From an uncultured Bacilli bacterium (lineage in GTDB: Bacteria; Bacillota_I; Bacilli_A; RFN20; CAG-826): 64,000 nucleotides of DNA. Where the stretch lies: the NCBI GenBank assembly GCA_944327845.1, contig CALVHN010000001.1, forward strand, positions 135,149 to 199,148, written 5' to 3'. The position numbers and the translations under genes are program-made. Shown here piece after piece: positions 42,754 to 51,664 of this stretch (its first letter is position 1; each line of letters opens with the position of its first letter). The notes under the pieces were generated by a model, which searched no databases, had not been told where the DNA came from, and saw only the letters and a program-made list of their open reading frames with translations.

Positions 42754-43875
42754 TTAAATTTTGGAACGTGTGGTATAAATAAAGACTCCTTTTGGGACAG
42801 AAATTCTAAAAGTTTGATTTTCTCCTTTAAATTTAAACCATCCTAAGCCCAAAATTCCTATGTCTCTCATACCTTGCTCAGTAACCTGAAAATCATAAAC
42901 ATCAAAGTCAGCAAAACTTTTAAGATTTTCACTAATAGGTTTTAATTTATTTTTATTTAAAAGGCTTTCAAAAATATTTTCTTTATTTTTTGTGCTTAAG
43001 ACATTAATTTTATTTGACACATAAAGAGTAATATTACACTTCTTATCAGATATAAGGGAAATCGAAGCAAGACCACCTAAGAATAAAACTTGATCTTTTC
43101 CTAATCTAAATTTTTTCTCTACTACTGATTTTTTAGGAATAATTAAATTTTGGACACTTCTTTCAACTTTAGAAAGAATGGAATTATCAATATTTGTGCC
43201 AGGAGTTTCAAAAATATATGAGTTGTCATCTATTGGTATTTGAAAGCCACGTAATTGTGTATTTTTAAAGGTTATTGTTTTAATTAAACTTGAGGTCTGA
43301 TTTTTGTACATCTTTAAAAATTCGGCAATTAAAGCTGATTTACCACTTAAAGAAGCACCAACAAAATAAACATCACGACCATTTCTTAATTCATATATTT
43401 TATTAAACATCTCTTCTATATTGTAATTTGGATTTGTTGAAGTTAAGATGACATCTAAAACTTTAAGTTTTGAAACTCTTAAACGGTGAGAAACATATTC
43501 TTTTAATTTTGAATTATCGACATTTTTAGGTAATAAGTCACGTTTATTTCCAATAACTAGAACATCAACATTACTTAACATTTCTGTTATTTTAGAAATA
43601 AAAGAACCTTCAAATGAGAATAAATCAATTACATAAACAACAAGAGGTTTCTTTTCTTGAATTTCTTTTAATATTTCTAAATAATTTTCATCAAAATTAG
43701 CCTCTTTAGGTTTTGAGTTAAAACGTTGCGTATTGAAACATTTATCACAAAGAAGTAAACCTTCAGGATAGGCAGCTAATATTTCTTTACGTATGTATCC
43801 ACTTGAATTTTCATCGTTAGTTTGAAGTTCAACACCACAATGATAACATCTTTGTACTTTCTTTAATTCAGCCAT
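42754..43875 (-). CDS. yqeH: Ribosome biogenesis GTPase YqeH
   Basis: Circularly permuted GTPase for 30S assembly. An N-terminal Cys4 zinc site is present (CYHCG ... CDKCF). G motifs appear in permuted order: G4 GNKRDLLPK (about residues 109-117), then G1 GASLSGKSALI (about 173), and G3 as ETPG where DTPG is usual. A C-terminal domain follows. Length is 373. GGAGG precedes the ATG. The gene overlaps yqeG by 8 bases, forming a ribosome-assembly cluster with yhbY. Confidence 0.93.
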   Translation of the reverse strand: MAELKKVQRCYHCGVELQTNDENSSGYIRKEILAAYPEGLLLCDKCFNTQRFNSKPKEANFDENYLEILKEIQEKKPLVVYVIDLFSFEGSFISKITEMLSNVDVLVIGNKRDLLPKNVDNSKLKEYVSHRLRVSKLKVLDVILTSTNPNYNIEEMFNKIYELRNGRDVYFVGASLSGKSALIAEFLKMYKNQTSSLIKTITFKNTQLRGFQIPIDDNSYIFETPGTNIDNSILSKVERSVQNLIIPKKSVVEKKFRLGKDQVLFLGGLASISLISDKKCNITLYVSNKINVLSTKNKENIFESLLNKNKLKPISENLKSFADFDVYDFQVTEQGMRDIGILGLGWFKFKGENQTFRISVPKGVFIYTTRSKI

Positions 43876-44410
43876 ATATATCCCTCCAATTTTTTAATAA
43901 ATTTCTTTTTAATAATTTTCTTCTTATTATTTTATCAATTTTTTTATTTATTAACGATATAAACTGATTTTTATTTTCAAGTTCTTCAGTTAAAAGAGAG
44001 CTTATTTTTAAATTATTTGCAAACTTTATGTCTGTTAATATTTGATCCCCTACCATTATACATTTATTTAATGGAATATTGTTTAATAATAGAAATTTTT
44101 TCACTTTAAATTTATATGGTTTTAAAGCTCGTGAAACAAATTTAATTTTATTTTTATATTGAGCGTCAAATCCATCACAATAGTTTTTAACTCTCTTTTT
44201 AGAGTTATTAGAAACTATAATAATATCTAAACCGCTATCAATGATTTTTTTAACAAAGTTTTTTGCAAACTGAGAGGGTTTTTTATTAAAATAAGCATCT
44301 AATGTGTTATCAAGATCACATAATATGTATTTAAAATTATTTTTTAAAAAGAAATCAATATTTATTTCAAAAATATTTTTTGAATAAAATGATGGAATAA
44401 ATTTTTTCAT
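43868..44410 (-). CDS. yqeG: YqeG-family HAD phosphatase
   Basis: HAD-superfamily (type IIIA) phosphatase. Motif I is CDLDNTLDAYF (about residues 31-41), motif II is VSNNSKKRV, and motif III/IV is VGDQILTDIKFAN. The length of 180 residues fits YqeG, whose close relatives include phosphatidylglycerophosphate phosphatases; the substrate here is unproved. It begins 8 bases after parC and overlaps yqeH. Confidence 0.87.
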   Translation of the reverse strand: MKKFIPSFYSKNIFEINIDFFLKNNFKYILCDLDNTLDAYFNKKPSQFAKNFVKKIIDSGLDIIIVSNNSKKRVKNYCDGFDAQYKNKIKFVSRALKPYKFKVKKFLLLNNIPLNKCIMVGDQILTDIKFANNLKISSLLTEELENKNQFISLINKKIDKIIRRKLLKRNLLKNWRDIYG

Positions 44411-44418
44411 ATTTTATG

Positions 44419-47157
44419 TTAATCACCTAAATAATCAAAAATTGACACTTGTTCATATTCAATATCATCATCTTTTTTCGAATCATCAATAATAATCTTT
44501 TTCTTTCTTATCTTTTTCTTTGTTTCAAGGTTATTTAACTTATCAATAATTGAATTATTTTCTTTTTGATTATCTGTGATTTTTAGATCTTTATTAGTTT
44601 CTCCATCTGCCTTATCTAAGTTATTGTCATTAAAAGAATTAGTATTAAAAATATTGCCTTCTTCTTTTGTATTTTCATTAATTCTTTGGACATCTTCAAT
44701 AAAAACGTCTTTAATAGTTAATTTATCATCAAAATCCAAATTTTTCTTAGGATTTTTTAAATCAGATAAACGATAATCATCAATTGTTGTTGTAAAGATA
44801 CTTCCATCGCTTAATGTTGCGTTTATTGTCATTGGTTTATTTTTATCCACTATTTTTCCGATATAAACAATATTATGTATATTTGATTTATATTGATCAA
44901 AAAGACGATCTAGTCTTCCTAAACGATCTGTTAAATCAAATTTTGATGGATCAAAAATTCGACACATTCCTTTATCTGTAATGACAATAATTTTATTTTT
45001 CTCATCTTTTCTAAAAGAAATTAAAGATTGAATTTCGCGTTTATCAATGTCGTTCTTTTTAGATTTTGATTGAGAGATTGCTTTTACACCGGATGATTTC
45101 AATCCTGTTGGGTCAAATTGATTTTCATTGTAGAAAGTTAAAATTCCAGTTTTAGTAACAATAAACAAATTGCTAACACCATTTAAAACGCTAACATCTT
45201 GAAGTTCATCATCTTTTGAAGAGAAGATTATACATTTTATTGGCTTACTAAAACGTTGCTGATAAAAATTACTTAAAGGAGTTCGTTTAATTAATCCACC
45301 CTTTGTAATCAAACCTATATAAACATTTTTATCAAACGTTGAAACAACAATACATTTTATTATATTTTCATCAAATGGTAGATTACACATATAATTAATA
45401 TGTTTACCTTCATCTTTCCACTTTCCTTCTATAATTTCATGAACTGGAATACAAAGGTAATTTCCTTTATTTGTGAAAGCAAGGATATAATCCATTGTTG
45501 AAACGAGTGTGTTCATTACTATGGCATCCCCATCTTTTAATCCAGGTAAAGCAAAGTTTGAAGCTTTTACACTTTTTATAGAAGATCTTTTTACATAGCC
45601 ATCTTTTGTAATAACACAGTATACATTTTCTTTAGCAATTAAATCTCTTTTATCAATTACAATTTCATCAGATTGTTCGATTACTTGAGTCTTCCTTGGA
45701 GTAGGATACTTTTTAATTATTTCTTTTAAATCATTGATAATAATTTTATTGATTTTCTTTGGATTATTTAAATAATCATTAATTTGATTTATTTCTTTCT
45801 CTAAATCATTTTTTTCATCAATATAAGTTTGAACATCAGTTGTTGTTAACTTATAAAGAGGCATTGTGACAATTGCTTCAGCTTGAACATCACTAAATTC
45901 AAAAGCATTAATTAATTTTTGCTTTGCATCACCTTTGTTTTTAGAATTACGAATGATTTTAATGATTTCATCGATTACGCTAAGTGCTTTAATTAATCCT
46001 GCGACTATATGTAGTCTTTTTGAAGCTTTATCTAAATCAAATTTAAAAGCTCTAATTCGAATATCGACTTGGAATTCAATAAAAATGTCAAGATATGTCG
46101 TTAAAGTTAAAGTTCTAGGATGTTTATTACAAATAGCAACTATATTTGCAGAATAAGGGACTTTTAATTGAGTTTTATTTAAAAGATATTGAAGAATTAC
46201 TTTAGGATCGGCTTCTTTTTTAAGAGTAATCTCAATATTTACTGATTCTCCTTCTGATAAATCCTTAACTTCAACAATTCCATCGACATCATTTTCTTTT
46301 TTAATTTTATCAATCGAATAAACTAAATCTTTTTTATTAACACCAAAAGGAATTTCGCTAACAACGAGTTTGTTATAATCTTTTTCTTCAACCGTATCTA
46401 CTTTACTAACAATTTCGACTCTTCCTTTCCCAGTTGAATAAATATCTTCAATTCCTTGTCCTTTATAGATTGAACCACCAGTTGGAAAATCAGGACCTTT
46501 TACAATATTTAATAATTCGCTTAAATCACAACGTGGATTATTTATTCTATAAATGACAGCTTCACACATTTCATTTAAATTATGCGGAGGAATATTTGTT
46601 GCAATAGCAATTGCTATACCTTCAGCACCATTAACATAAAGGTTAGGAATTATTGATGGTAATACAGTTGGTTCAAGTTTTTTGTCATCATAATTTAAAG
46701 TCATGTCAACTGTATTTTTTTGGATATTAAAAAGTAAATTGTTTGCAAATTCACTCATTCTAGCTTCGGTATAACGATATGCTGCAGCTGGATCGTTATC
46801 CATAGAACCATTGTTCCCATGAAAATCGATTAAAGGAATAGACATCTTCCAACTTTGAGACATTCTAGTTAATGCATCATATATTGAAGTATCGCCATGA
46901 GGGTGGAATTGTCCCATAACATCACCAACAATTCTTGCGCATTTTTTATGTGGTTTATTATAGACATTATTTGCTTCCCACATAGCGTAAATTATTCTTC
47001 TTTGAACTGGCTTTAAGCCATCTCTAACATCAGGAACAGCACGATCTTGAATAACATATTTTGCATAAATTGCATATCGATCAGACATTAAATTATCTAA
47101 TGATTCATCAGAAATATTTTCTATAACAATTTCATTTTCAATCTTTTTCTTAGCCAT
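44419..47157 (-). CDS. parC: DNA topoisomerase IV subunit A
   Basis: Cleaves and rejoins DNA to unlink daughter chromosomes. The N-terminal winged-helix/tower region has the catalytic Tyr in AAAYRYTEARMS. The C-terminal beta-pinwheel has repeated KRxxL..-like blades (about residues 500-815). The GyrA-box region reads QQRFSKPIKC, unlike QRRGGKG, which supports ParC over GyrA. After the pinwheel comes an unusual acidic/Lys-rich tail of about 95 residues ending SIFDYLGD. Total length is 912. It overlaps parE by 8 bases; parE-parC order and divergent plsY match Bacillus. Confidence 0.93.
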   Translation of the reverse strand: MAKKKIENEIVIENISDESLDNLMSDRYAIYAKYVIQDRAVPDVRDGLKPVQRRIIYAMWEANNVYNKPHKKCARIVGDVMGQFHPHGDTSIYDALTRMSQSWKMSIPLIDFHGNNGSMDNDPAAAYRYTEARMSEFANNLLFNIQKNTVDMTLNYDDKKLEPTVLPSIIPNLYVNGAEGIAIAIATNIPPHNLNEMCEAVIYRINNPRCDLSELLNIVKGPDFPTGGSIYKGQGIEDIYSTGKGRVEIVSKVDTVEEKDYNKLVVSEIPFGVNKKDLVYSIDKIKKENDVDGIVEVKDLSEGESVNIEITLKKEADPKVILQYLLNKTQLKVPYSANIVAICNKHPRTLTLTTYLDIFIEFQVDIRIRAFKFDLDKASKRLHIVAGLIKALSVIDEIIKIIRNSKNKGDAKQKLINAFEFSDVQAEAIVTMPLYKLTTTDVQTYIDEKNDLEKEINQINDYLNNPKKINKIIINDLKEIIKKYPTPRKTQVIEQSDEIVIDKRDLIAKENVYCVITKDGYVKRSSIKSVKASNFALPGLKDGDAIVMNTLVSTMDYILAFTNKGNYLCIPVHEIIEGKWKDEGKHINYMCNLPFDENIIKCIVVSTFDKNVYIGLITKGGLIKRTPLSNFYQQRFSKPIKCIIFSSKDDELQDVSVLNGVSNLFIVTKTGILTFYNENQFDPTGLKSSGVKAISQSKSKKNDIDKREIQSLISFRKDEKNKIIVITDKGMCRIFDPSKFDLTDRLGRLDRLFDQYKSNIHNIVYIGKIVDKNKPMTINATLSDGSIFTTTIDDYRLSDLKNPKKNLDFDDKLTIKDVFIEDVQRINENTKEEGNIFNTNSFNDNNLDKADGETNKDLKITDNQKENNSIIDKLNNLETKKKIRKKKIIIDDSKKDDDIEYEQVSIFDYLGD

Positions 47158-49102
47158 TTCGTTTTACCTCATTAATAAATGAATCATTAGTTGAAAAATC
47201 AACATTGCTTTCAAGCCATTTCTTTCTTCTATCAGAATCTCTTCCCATTAATGTTGAAACCTCACTTTCAACAGCTAATGGATCATCAATTGTAACTTTA
47301 ACTAATAAACGTGTTTTTTGATCCATTGTTGTAGTTTTTAACTCGATTGCATCCATTTCACCAAGACCTTTGTATCGAGAAATTTCATATCCTGGTCCAA
47401 TTTTATTTTTCGCTTCTTCCAATTGTTCATCACGCCAAACATAGACACTATCAACAATATTATTTTTAGCATCCTTTTTATAAACACGATAAAGAGGAGG
47501 AACAGATAAATAAACATGTCCTTGAGTAATTAAATCACGCATATAATTATAAAAGAAAGATAATAAAAGGGTTTGGATATGAGCACCATCAGCATCAGCA
47601 TCAGCCATGATTATTACTTTATTATAATGTATATCTTCAACATCAAAGTTTTGCCCAACTCCTGCTCCAATAACATTAATTATTGTTGCAAACTCAAGAT
47701 TACTTTTGATTTTATCAATGGTAAGTCCATCAGTATTTAAAGGTTTTCCTCTTAAAGGGAGAATAGCTTGATTTGCTGCATTTCTTGCTTTTTTTGCGTT
47801 TCCACCTGCAGAATCACCTTCAACAATAAATAACTCGTTATTTTTATAATCTTTAGATTGAGCTGGTGTCAATTTATCAGAAAGAATGATCGATTCTTTT
47901 GTTTTTCTAACTTTTCTTGCCTCTTCCTTTGCTTTTCTTGCAGCTAAACGTGCATTTTGTGATTCTTGGCATTTTTTAATAAGTCTTATAGCAAATTCTT
48001 TATTTTCATTTAAGTAATATGTGAAATTAGTATAGACAAGGTCACTTACAATATTTTGAGCGATTTGAGTATTTAATTTTCCTTTTGTTTGGCCTTCAAG
48101 TTCAGCAACAGATTCAGGCATTCTTAAAGAAATAATTGCAGTTAAACCTTCACGTATATCGCTTCCTTCAAGCTTTACTTTGTTTCTTAATAAATTATTA
48201 TCTTCAGCATAATCGTTTACTGCTTTAGTAATTCCAGCTTTAAAACCGGACTCGTGAGTACCGCCATCAGCAGTATGAACATTGTTTACATAACTTCGTA
48301 TTGTTTCGTTATAGTCGTTATAGCAATATTGCATCGCTATCTCTGTTTCAATCTTATCTTGAGTACCACTAAAAGTAATTACTGGTCCAATTGGAGTTTT
48401 TTCGGCATTAATTTTTTCAATAAATTCTTTTAATCCATTCTCATAGTAATATTCATCTTTGATGTTATTTCTTTCATCTATCAATATAAAACGTACTTTC
48501 TTTAAAAGATATGCATCTTGTTGCAAATGAGAAGTAATTTTTTCATAACTAAATTCTACAGTTGAAAAAATTTTCTTATCTGGTTTAAAAGTTATTAATG
48601 TCCCATGTTTTTTAGTTTCACCTAAAATTTCCATAGGTTGAGCTAATTTCCTTCCGCCGTCTTCAAAACGAAGGTGATAAATTTTGCCATCACGATAAAC
48701 AGTAATATCACAAAATTCACTTAAAGCATTGGTTACTGAGGAACCAACACCATGTAAGCCTGCAGATGACTTATAAGCTTCATCATTAAATTTTCCACCA
48801 CTATGTAAAGTTGAAAAAATTAATTGAACTGCTGGTATTTTAGCTTTTGGATGAATTCCGCAAGGAATACCTCTACCTTCATCTAAAACAGATATTGATC
48901 CATCTTTATGAATGGTAACAGTAATTTTATCGCCGTATCCATTTAAAGCTTCATCCAGAGAATTATCAATAATTTCCCAAACTAAATGATGTAAGCCGGT
49001 AGCATTAGTACTTCCGATATACATTGCAGGTCTTCTTCTAACACCTTCAAGACCTTCTAATATTTCTATTTGATCTGAACCATATTGAGTATTTTTATCC
49101 AT
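47150..49102 (-). CDS. parE: DNA topoisomerase IV subunit B
   Basis: ATPase subunit of topoisomerase IV. The GHKL ATP site is visible (EIIDNSLDEALNGYGDKI, DEGRGIPCGIHPKAK, LHGVGSSVTNALS). The Toprim domain has EGDSAGG and DADADGAHIQTLLL, and the C-terminal block is RYKGLGEMDAIEL. I place the start at ATG 49102; a TTG two codons earlier is possible. Length is 650 residues. A TAAAAT element lies at 49115-49120 on the minus strand. The leader has no clear ribosome site. Confidence 0.94.
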   Translation of the reverse strand: MDKNTQYGSDQIEILEGLEGVRRRPAMYIGSTNATGLHHLVWEIIDNSLDEALNGYGDKITVTIHKDGSISVLDEGRGIPCGIHPKAKIPAVQLIFSTLHSGGKFNDEAYKSSAGLHGVGSSVTNALSEFCDITVYRDGKIYHLRFEDGGRKLAQPMEILGETKKHGTLITFKPDKKIFSTVEFSYEKITSHLQQDAYLLKKVRFILIDERNNIKDEYYYENGLKEFIEKINAEKTPIGPVITFSGTQDKIETEIAMQYCYNDYNETIRSYVNNVHTADGGTHESGFKAGITKAVNDYAEDNNLLRNKVKLEGSDIREGLTAIISLRMPESVAELEGQTKGKLNTQIAQNIVSDLVYTNFTYYLNENKEFAIRLIKKCQESQNARLAARKAKEEARKVRKTKESIILSDKLTPAQSKDYKNNELFIVEGDSAGGNAKKARNAANQAILPLRGKPLNTDGLTIDKIKSNLEFATIINVIGAGVGQNFDVEDIHYNKVIIMADADADGAHIQTLLLSFFYNYMRDLITQGHVYLSVPPLYRVYKKDAKNNIVDSVYVWRDEQLEEAKNKIGPGYEISRYKGLGEMDAIELKTTTMDQKTRLLVKVTIDDPLAVESEVSTLMGRDSDRRKKWLESNVDFSTNDSFINEVKRNG

Positions 49103-49179
49103 AAACAATAAATTATTTTACAATAATTTTAGCTTATTTTTAAGTAGAAAAAACAAGTAATTTAGCATAATATATTTTT

Positions 49180-49938
49180 ATGGTTTATTTATATCGCACA
49201 TTAATTTTGATTTTGATTTTTATTATATCTTACTTGTTTGGAAGTATTCCAAATGGATTAATTATTGGGAAATTATTTTATCACAAAGACCCAAGAAATT
49301 ATGGAAGCCATAATGTTGGAGGAACTAATACTGGAAGAATTTTAGGAAAAAAGGCGGGTTTAGCAACGATTATTTTAGATATGCTTAAATTAATTATTCC
49401 TTTTTTTCTTTGCTATTTTTTATTTACCTATAATGATTTCTTAACTCATTTAATGGATTCAACATCTCAAGAATTAAATATTTTTGGAAAAGGTAACACA
49501 TTAAATCAATTAACTTACTACCTTGCTGGATTTGGGGCAATTATTGGGCATGGTTTTAGTATATTTTTAAAGTTTAAAGGTGGTAAGGTAGTTTCAACAT
49601 ATGCTGCAACTCAAATTAGTTTATCTTATTTATCAATTCCATTATTCGGAGGAATATTTTTCCTTATATTAAGAATTAAAAAAGAAGTTTCTTTATCATC
49701 TTTAATTGCAGGGTTTTCAATTATGATTTTTAGTTGGTTAATTTACCTAATTTATGCTTTAACCTATAAATATGGTGATTATTCACAATATTTAATGTGG
49801 TTTAATTATGGACCAACATGTTCTATTTATTATCCAATATTAATGACTTTAGGTTATATTATTTTATTTTTTAAACATAGATCAAATATTAAACGCATTA
49901 AAGAAGGAAACGAAAATAAAATTCAATGGATGAAATAA
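49180..49938 (+). CDS. plsY: Glycerol-3-phosphate acyltransferase PlsY
   Basis: Membrane enzyme that uses acyl-phosphate to make lysophosphatidic acid. Conserved loops are visible: GSIPNGLIIGK (about residues 21-31), DPRNYGSHNVGGTNTGRILGKKAG, and FLKFKGGKVVST. About five to six membrane helices are present. The length of 252 residues is longer than the usual 190-210, with an enlarged loop around residues 90-115. It diverges from parE, as in Bacillus yneS-parE. A CATAAT element ends 8 bases before the ATG, so the leader is very short. Confidence 0.94.
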   Translation: MVYLYRTLILILIFIISYLFGSIPNGLIIGKLFYHKDPRNYGSHNVGGTNTGRILGKKAGLATIILDMLKLIIPFFLCYFLFTYNDFLTHLMDSTSQELNIFGKGNTLNQLTYYLAGFGAIIGHGFSIFLKFKGGKVVSTYAATQISLSYLSIPLFGGIFFLILRIKKEVSLSSLIAGFSIMIFSWLIYLIYALTYKYGDYSQYLMWFNYGPTCSIYYPILMTLGYIILFFKHRSNIKRIKEGNENKIQWMK

Positions 49939-49951
49939 GAAAGAACAAAAT

Positions 49952-49977
49952 AAAAAGGGCTTAGGCCCTTTAAAATT
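49952..49977. terminator. Bidirectional terminator between plsY and yneF
   Basis: The stem AAAGGGC (49954-49960) / GCCCTTT (49965-49971) has a 4-base loop, with A-rich sequence on the left and T-rich on the right, so it can stop transcription both ways. The yneF stop codon overlaps its edge. Confidence 0.85.
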
Positions 49978-50191
49978 TTTTCTTATTTATACTATTCATA
50001 ATGCTTCTGATTCTTGATTCACTAGGTTTTTGGCCAGTTTGCATAAGAATTAAGCGAATAGTTTTTTCGTCGATTGGTGGATTTTTCTCGAGCTGTTTTT
50101 TAAAGTAATATCTTGCTCCGAAAAATCCAAGAACTAAACCACCAATTAAACAAAGAATTGCAATAATTAAAACATAATACCAGGCGAGCAT
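49970..50191 (-). CDS. yneF: YneF family (UPF0154) small membrane protein
   Basis: A 73-residue protein with one N-terminal helix (YYVLIIAILCLIGGLVLGFFGARYYF) and the family block KNPPIDEKTIRLILMQTGQKPSE (in parts: NPPIDEKTIR, MQTGQKPSE). The function is unknown in the family. It is the last gene of rpmG-mbl-efp-yneF; its stop lies in the bidirectional terminator. Confidence 0.92.
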   Translation of the reverse strand: MLAWYYVLIIAILCLIGGLVLGFFGARYYFKKQLEKNPPIDEKTIRLILMQTGQKPSESRIRSIMNSINKKKF

Positions 50192-50206
50192 AATAATTAT
50201 CCTTTA

Positions 50207-50761
50207 TTAAGCCCTGCCGTCATATTGAGCAGTATCAGTTCTAACAATAACATCATCACCTTCATTAACAAATAAAGGAACACGAACAACTAATCCTGTT
50301 TCAAGAGTAGCTTCTTTTGTTGCTTTATTAACAGTATCACCTCTTACAGCTGGTTGACATTCAGTGATATGTAATTGTACTTTTGCAGGTAAGTTAATTC
50401 CTAAAATTTCACCATCGTATGAAGTAATTTCAACTTCTAAATTTTCTTTTAAGAATTGTAACTCCCATTCTAATCTAGAATGAGGAATTTCAACTTGCTC
50501 ATAGGTTTCTTGATCCATAAATACAACAAAATCACCATTGTCATAAAGATAGTTCATTTTCTTTTTATCTAATCTAATAGTTTCTACTTGGTAACCACTA
50601 TTAGCAGACATTTCTGTAATTGCACCAGTTCTTAAATTTTTAATTTTTACTTTAGCAACCATTTTTCTCATGGCAGTTTTATTTAATAAAATATCCATAA
50701 CAAGATAGATATTGTTATCTTCAATAAAGTAATTTCCTGGTCTTAATTCTGTAACATTCAT
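50207..50761 (-). CDS. efp: Elongation factor P
   Basis: Relieves ribosome stalling at polyproline. It has three beta-barrel domains: an N-terminal KOW-like domain (MNVTELRPGNYFIEDNNIY), and OB domains with the family end block GDTVNKATKEATLETGLVV and VPLFVNEGDDVIVRTD. The tip of domain I, where the modified Lys usually sits (PGKG/ after G-F), reads NKTAMRKMVAKVKIKNLRT in parts (LLNKTAMRKM); a modified Lys at K27-K31 is possible. Length is 184. GGAGG precedes the ATG. Confidence 0.95.
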   Translation of the reverse strand: MNVTELRPGNYFIEDNNIYLVMDILLNKTAMRKMVAKVKIKNLRTGAITEMSANSGYQVETIRLDKKKMNYLYDNGDFVVFMDQETYEQVEIPHSRLEWELQFLKENLEVEITSYDGEILGINLPAKVQLHITECQPAVRGDTVNKATKEATLETGLVVRVPLFVNEGDDVIVRTDTAQYDGRA

Positions 50762-50765
50762 ATTT

Positions 50766-51404
50766 TTAATCCTCCAATCTTAAGAACATATTATATCGTA
50801 ATTCTCTTTTTAAATTTGTTAAATCACCGTGTCCAGGGTAAATATTTAATTCTGGATTAAGATTTAGTATTTTTTTTAGAGAATCATTAACAGTTTTATT
50901 GTTTCCAGTAGGTAAATCAGTCCTTCCAATACTTCCTTTAAATAAAGTATCACCTGTAAATAAAGCATTTTCTTTTTCACAAAGAAAGCATGTACTACCT
51001 TTTGTATGAAAAGGAGTTTGAATTACTTTAAACATTAAGTTATCATAAAATTTAATTTCATCTTCATCGTCAAAAAGATATTTATTTTGATGTTGAACAG
51101 TAATTGATTCACCACTCATTTTTGAGCAATTTAAAAAGGTGTCAGTTAATAACTTATCCTCATCAAACTGTACAAATAATGTTGTATTTGGAAAATGTTT
51201 AAAAAAATTATTTAATCCTCTAATATGATCATAATGTCCATGAGTTAATAAAACTCCTAAACAGCTACCTAAATGATAGTTATTGATATAGTCGATAACT
51301 TTATTTGTAGTATCACCTAAATCAATGACTATTGCAGGCTTGTTTAGTTCACCAATGACATATGTATTGGATGAGTTGTTATTAAAACAAAAAGTTTTGA
51401 TCAT
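50766..51404 (-). CDS. Metallo-beta-lactamase fold hydrolase (glyoxalase II-like, YqgX type)
   Basis: The zinc motif LLTHGHYDHIRG (HxHxDH) is at about residues 54-65, with later His and Asp in TPFHTKGSTCFLC, FTGDTLFKGSIGRTD and PGHGDLT. The length of 212 residues fits short hydroxyacylglutathione hydrolase-like proteins such as Bacillus YqgX. The substrate is unknown; thiol esters are likely. It sits between rpmG and efp in one operon. Confidence 0.86.
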   Translation of the reverse strand: MIKTFCFNNNSSNTYVIGELNKPAIVIDLGDTTNKVIDYINNYHLGSCLGVLLTHGHYDHIRGLNNFFKHFPNTTLFVQFDEDKLLTDTFLNCSKMSGESITVQHQNKYLFDDEDEIKFYDNLMFKVIQTPFHTKGSTCFLCEKENALFTGDTLFKGSIGRTDLPTGNNKTVNDSLKKILNLNPELNIYPGHGDLTNLKRELRYNMFLRLED

Positions 51405-51419
51405 ATTGAGAAATTAAAT

Positions 51420-51584
51420 TTATTTCTTTTCTTTAAATACACGAACTTCTCTGCAATGTGGGCAGTATTTTTTTCTTTCAAGCCTATCAGGATTGTTTTT
51501 CTTGTTTTTACTTGTAATATAAGCTTCTTCGCCACATACTGGACATTTAAGTGAGAATGAAAATCTTGCGTCTTTTTTTGCCAT
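51420..51584 (-). CDS. rpmG: Large ribosomal subunit protein bL33 (zinc-binding form)
   Basis: 54 residues from ATG 51584, with two CxxC pairs (CPVCG ... CPHC) for zinc and the L33 body ITSKNKKNNPDRLERKKYCP. GAAAGGA precedes this ATG by about 10 bases. An upstream in-frame ATG at 51602 adds six residues but overlaps the ribosome site. The zinc form implies that a zinc-free paralogue could exist elsewhere in the genome. Confidence 0.94.
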   Translation of the reverse strand: MAKKDARFSFSLKCPVCGEEAYITSKNKKNNPDRLERKKYCPHCREVRVFKEKK

Positions 51585-51652
51585 AACTAAAATTCCTTTC
51601 AAAATCGTTGATAATATATCATAAAAAAATATAAAAATCTATCTTTTTAAGT

Positions 51653-51658
51653 TATAAT
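51653..51658 (+). promoter_or_regulatory. -10 element of ispG, likely leaderless
   Basis: A perfect TATAAT ends 6 bases before the ispG ATG at 51665. The usual start distance puts transcription initiation at the A of the ATG. No -35 consensus was found at 17 bases. Confidence 0.55.
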
Positions 51659-51664
51659 ACGCGC

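Noticed and set aside
48510-48525. A third match to the shared block core (GCATCTTGTT) on the plus strand
   Set aside because: It lies inside parE, antisense to conserved residues (LQQDAYLL), and lacks the flanking sequence. Likely coincidence from coding constraint.
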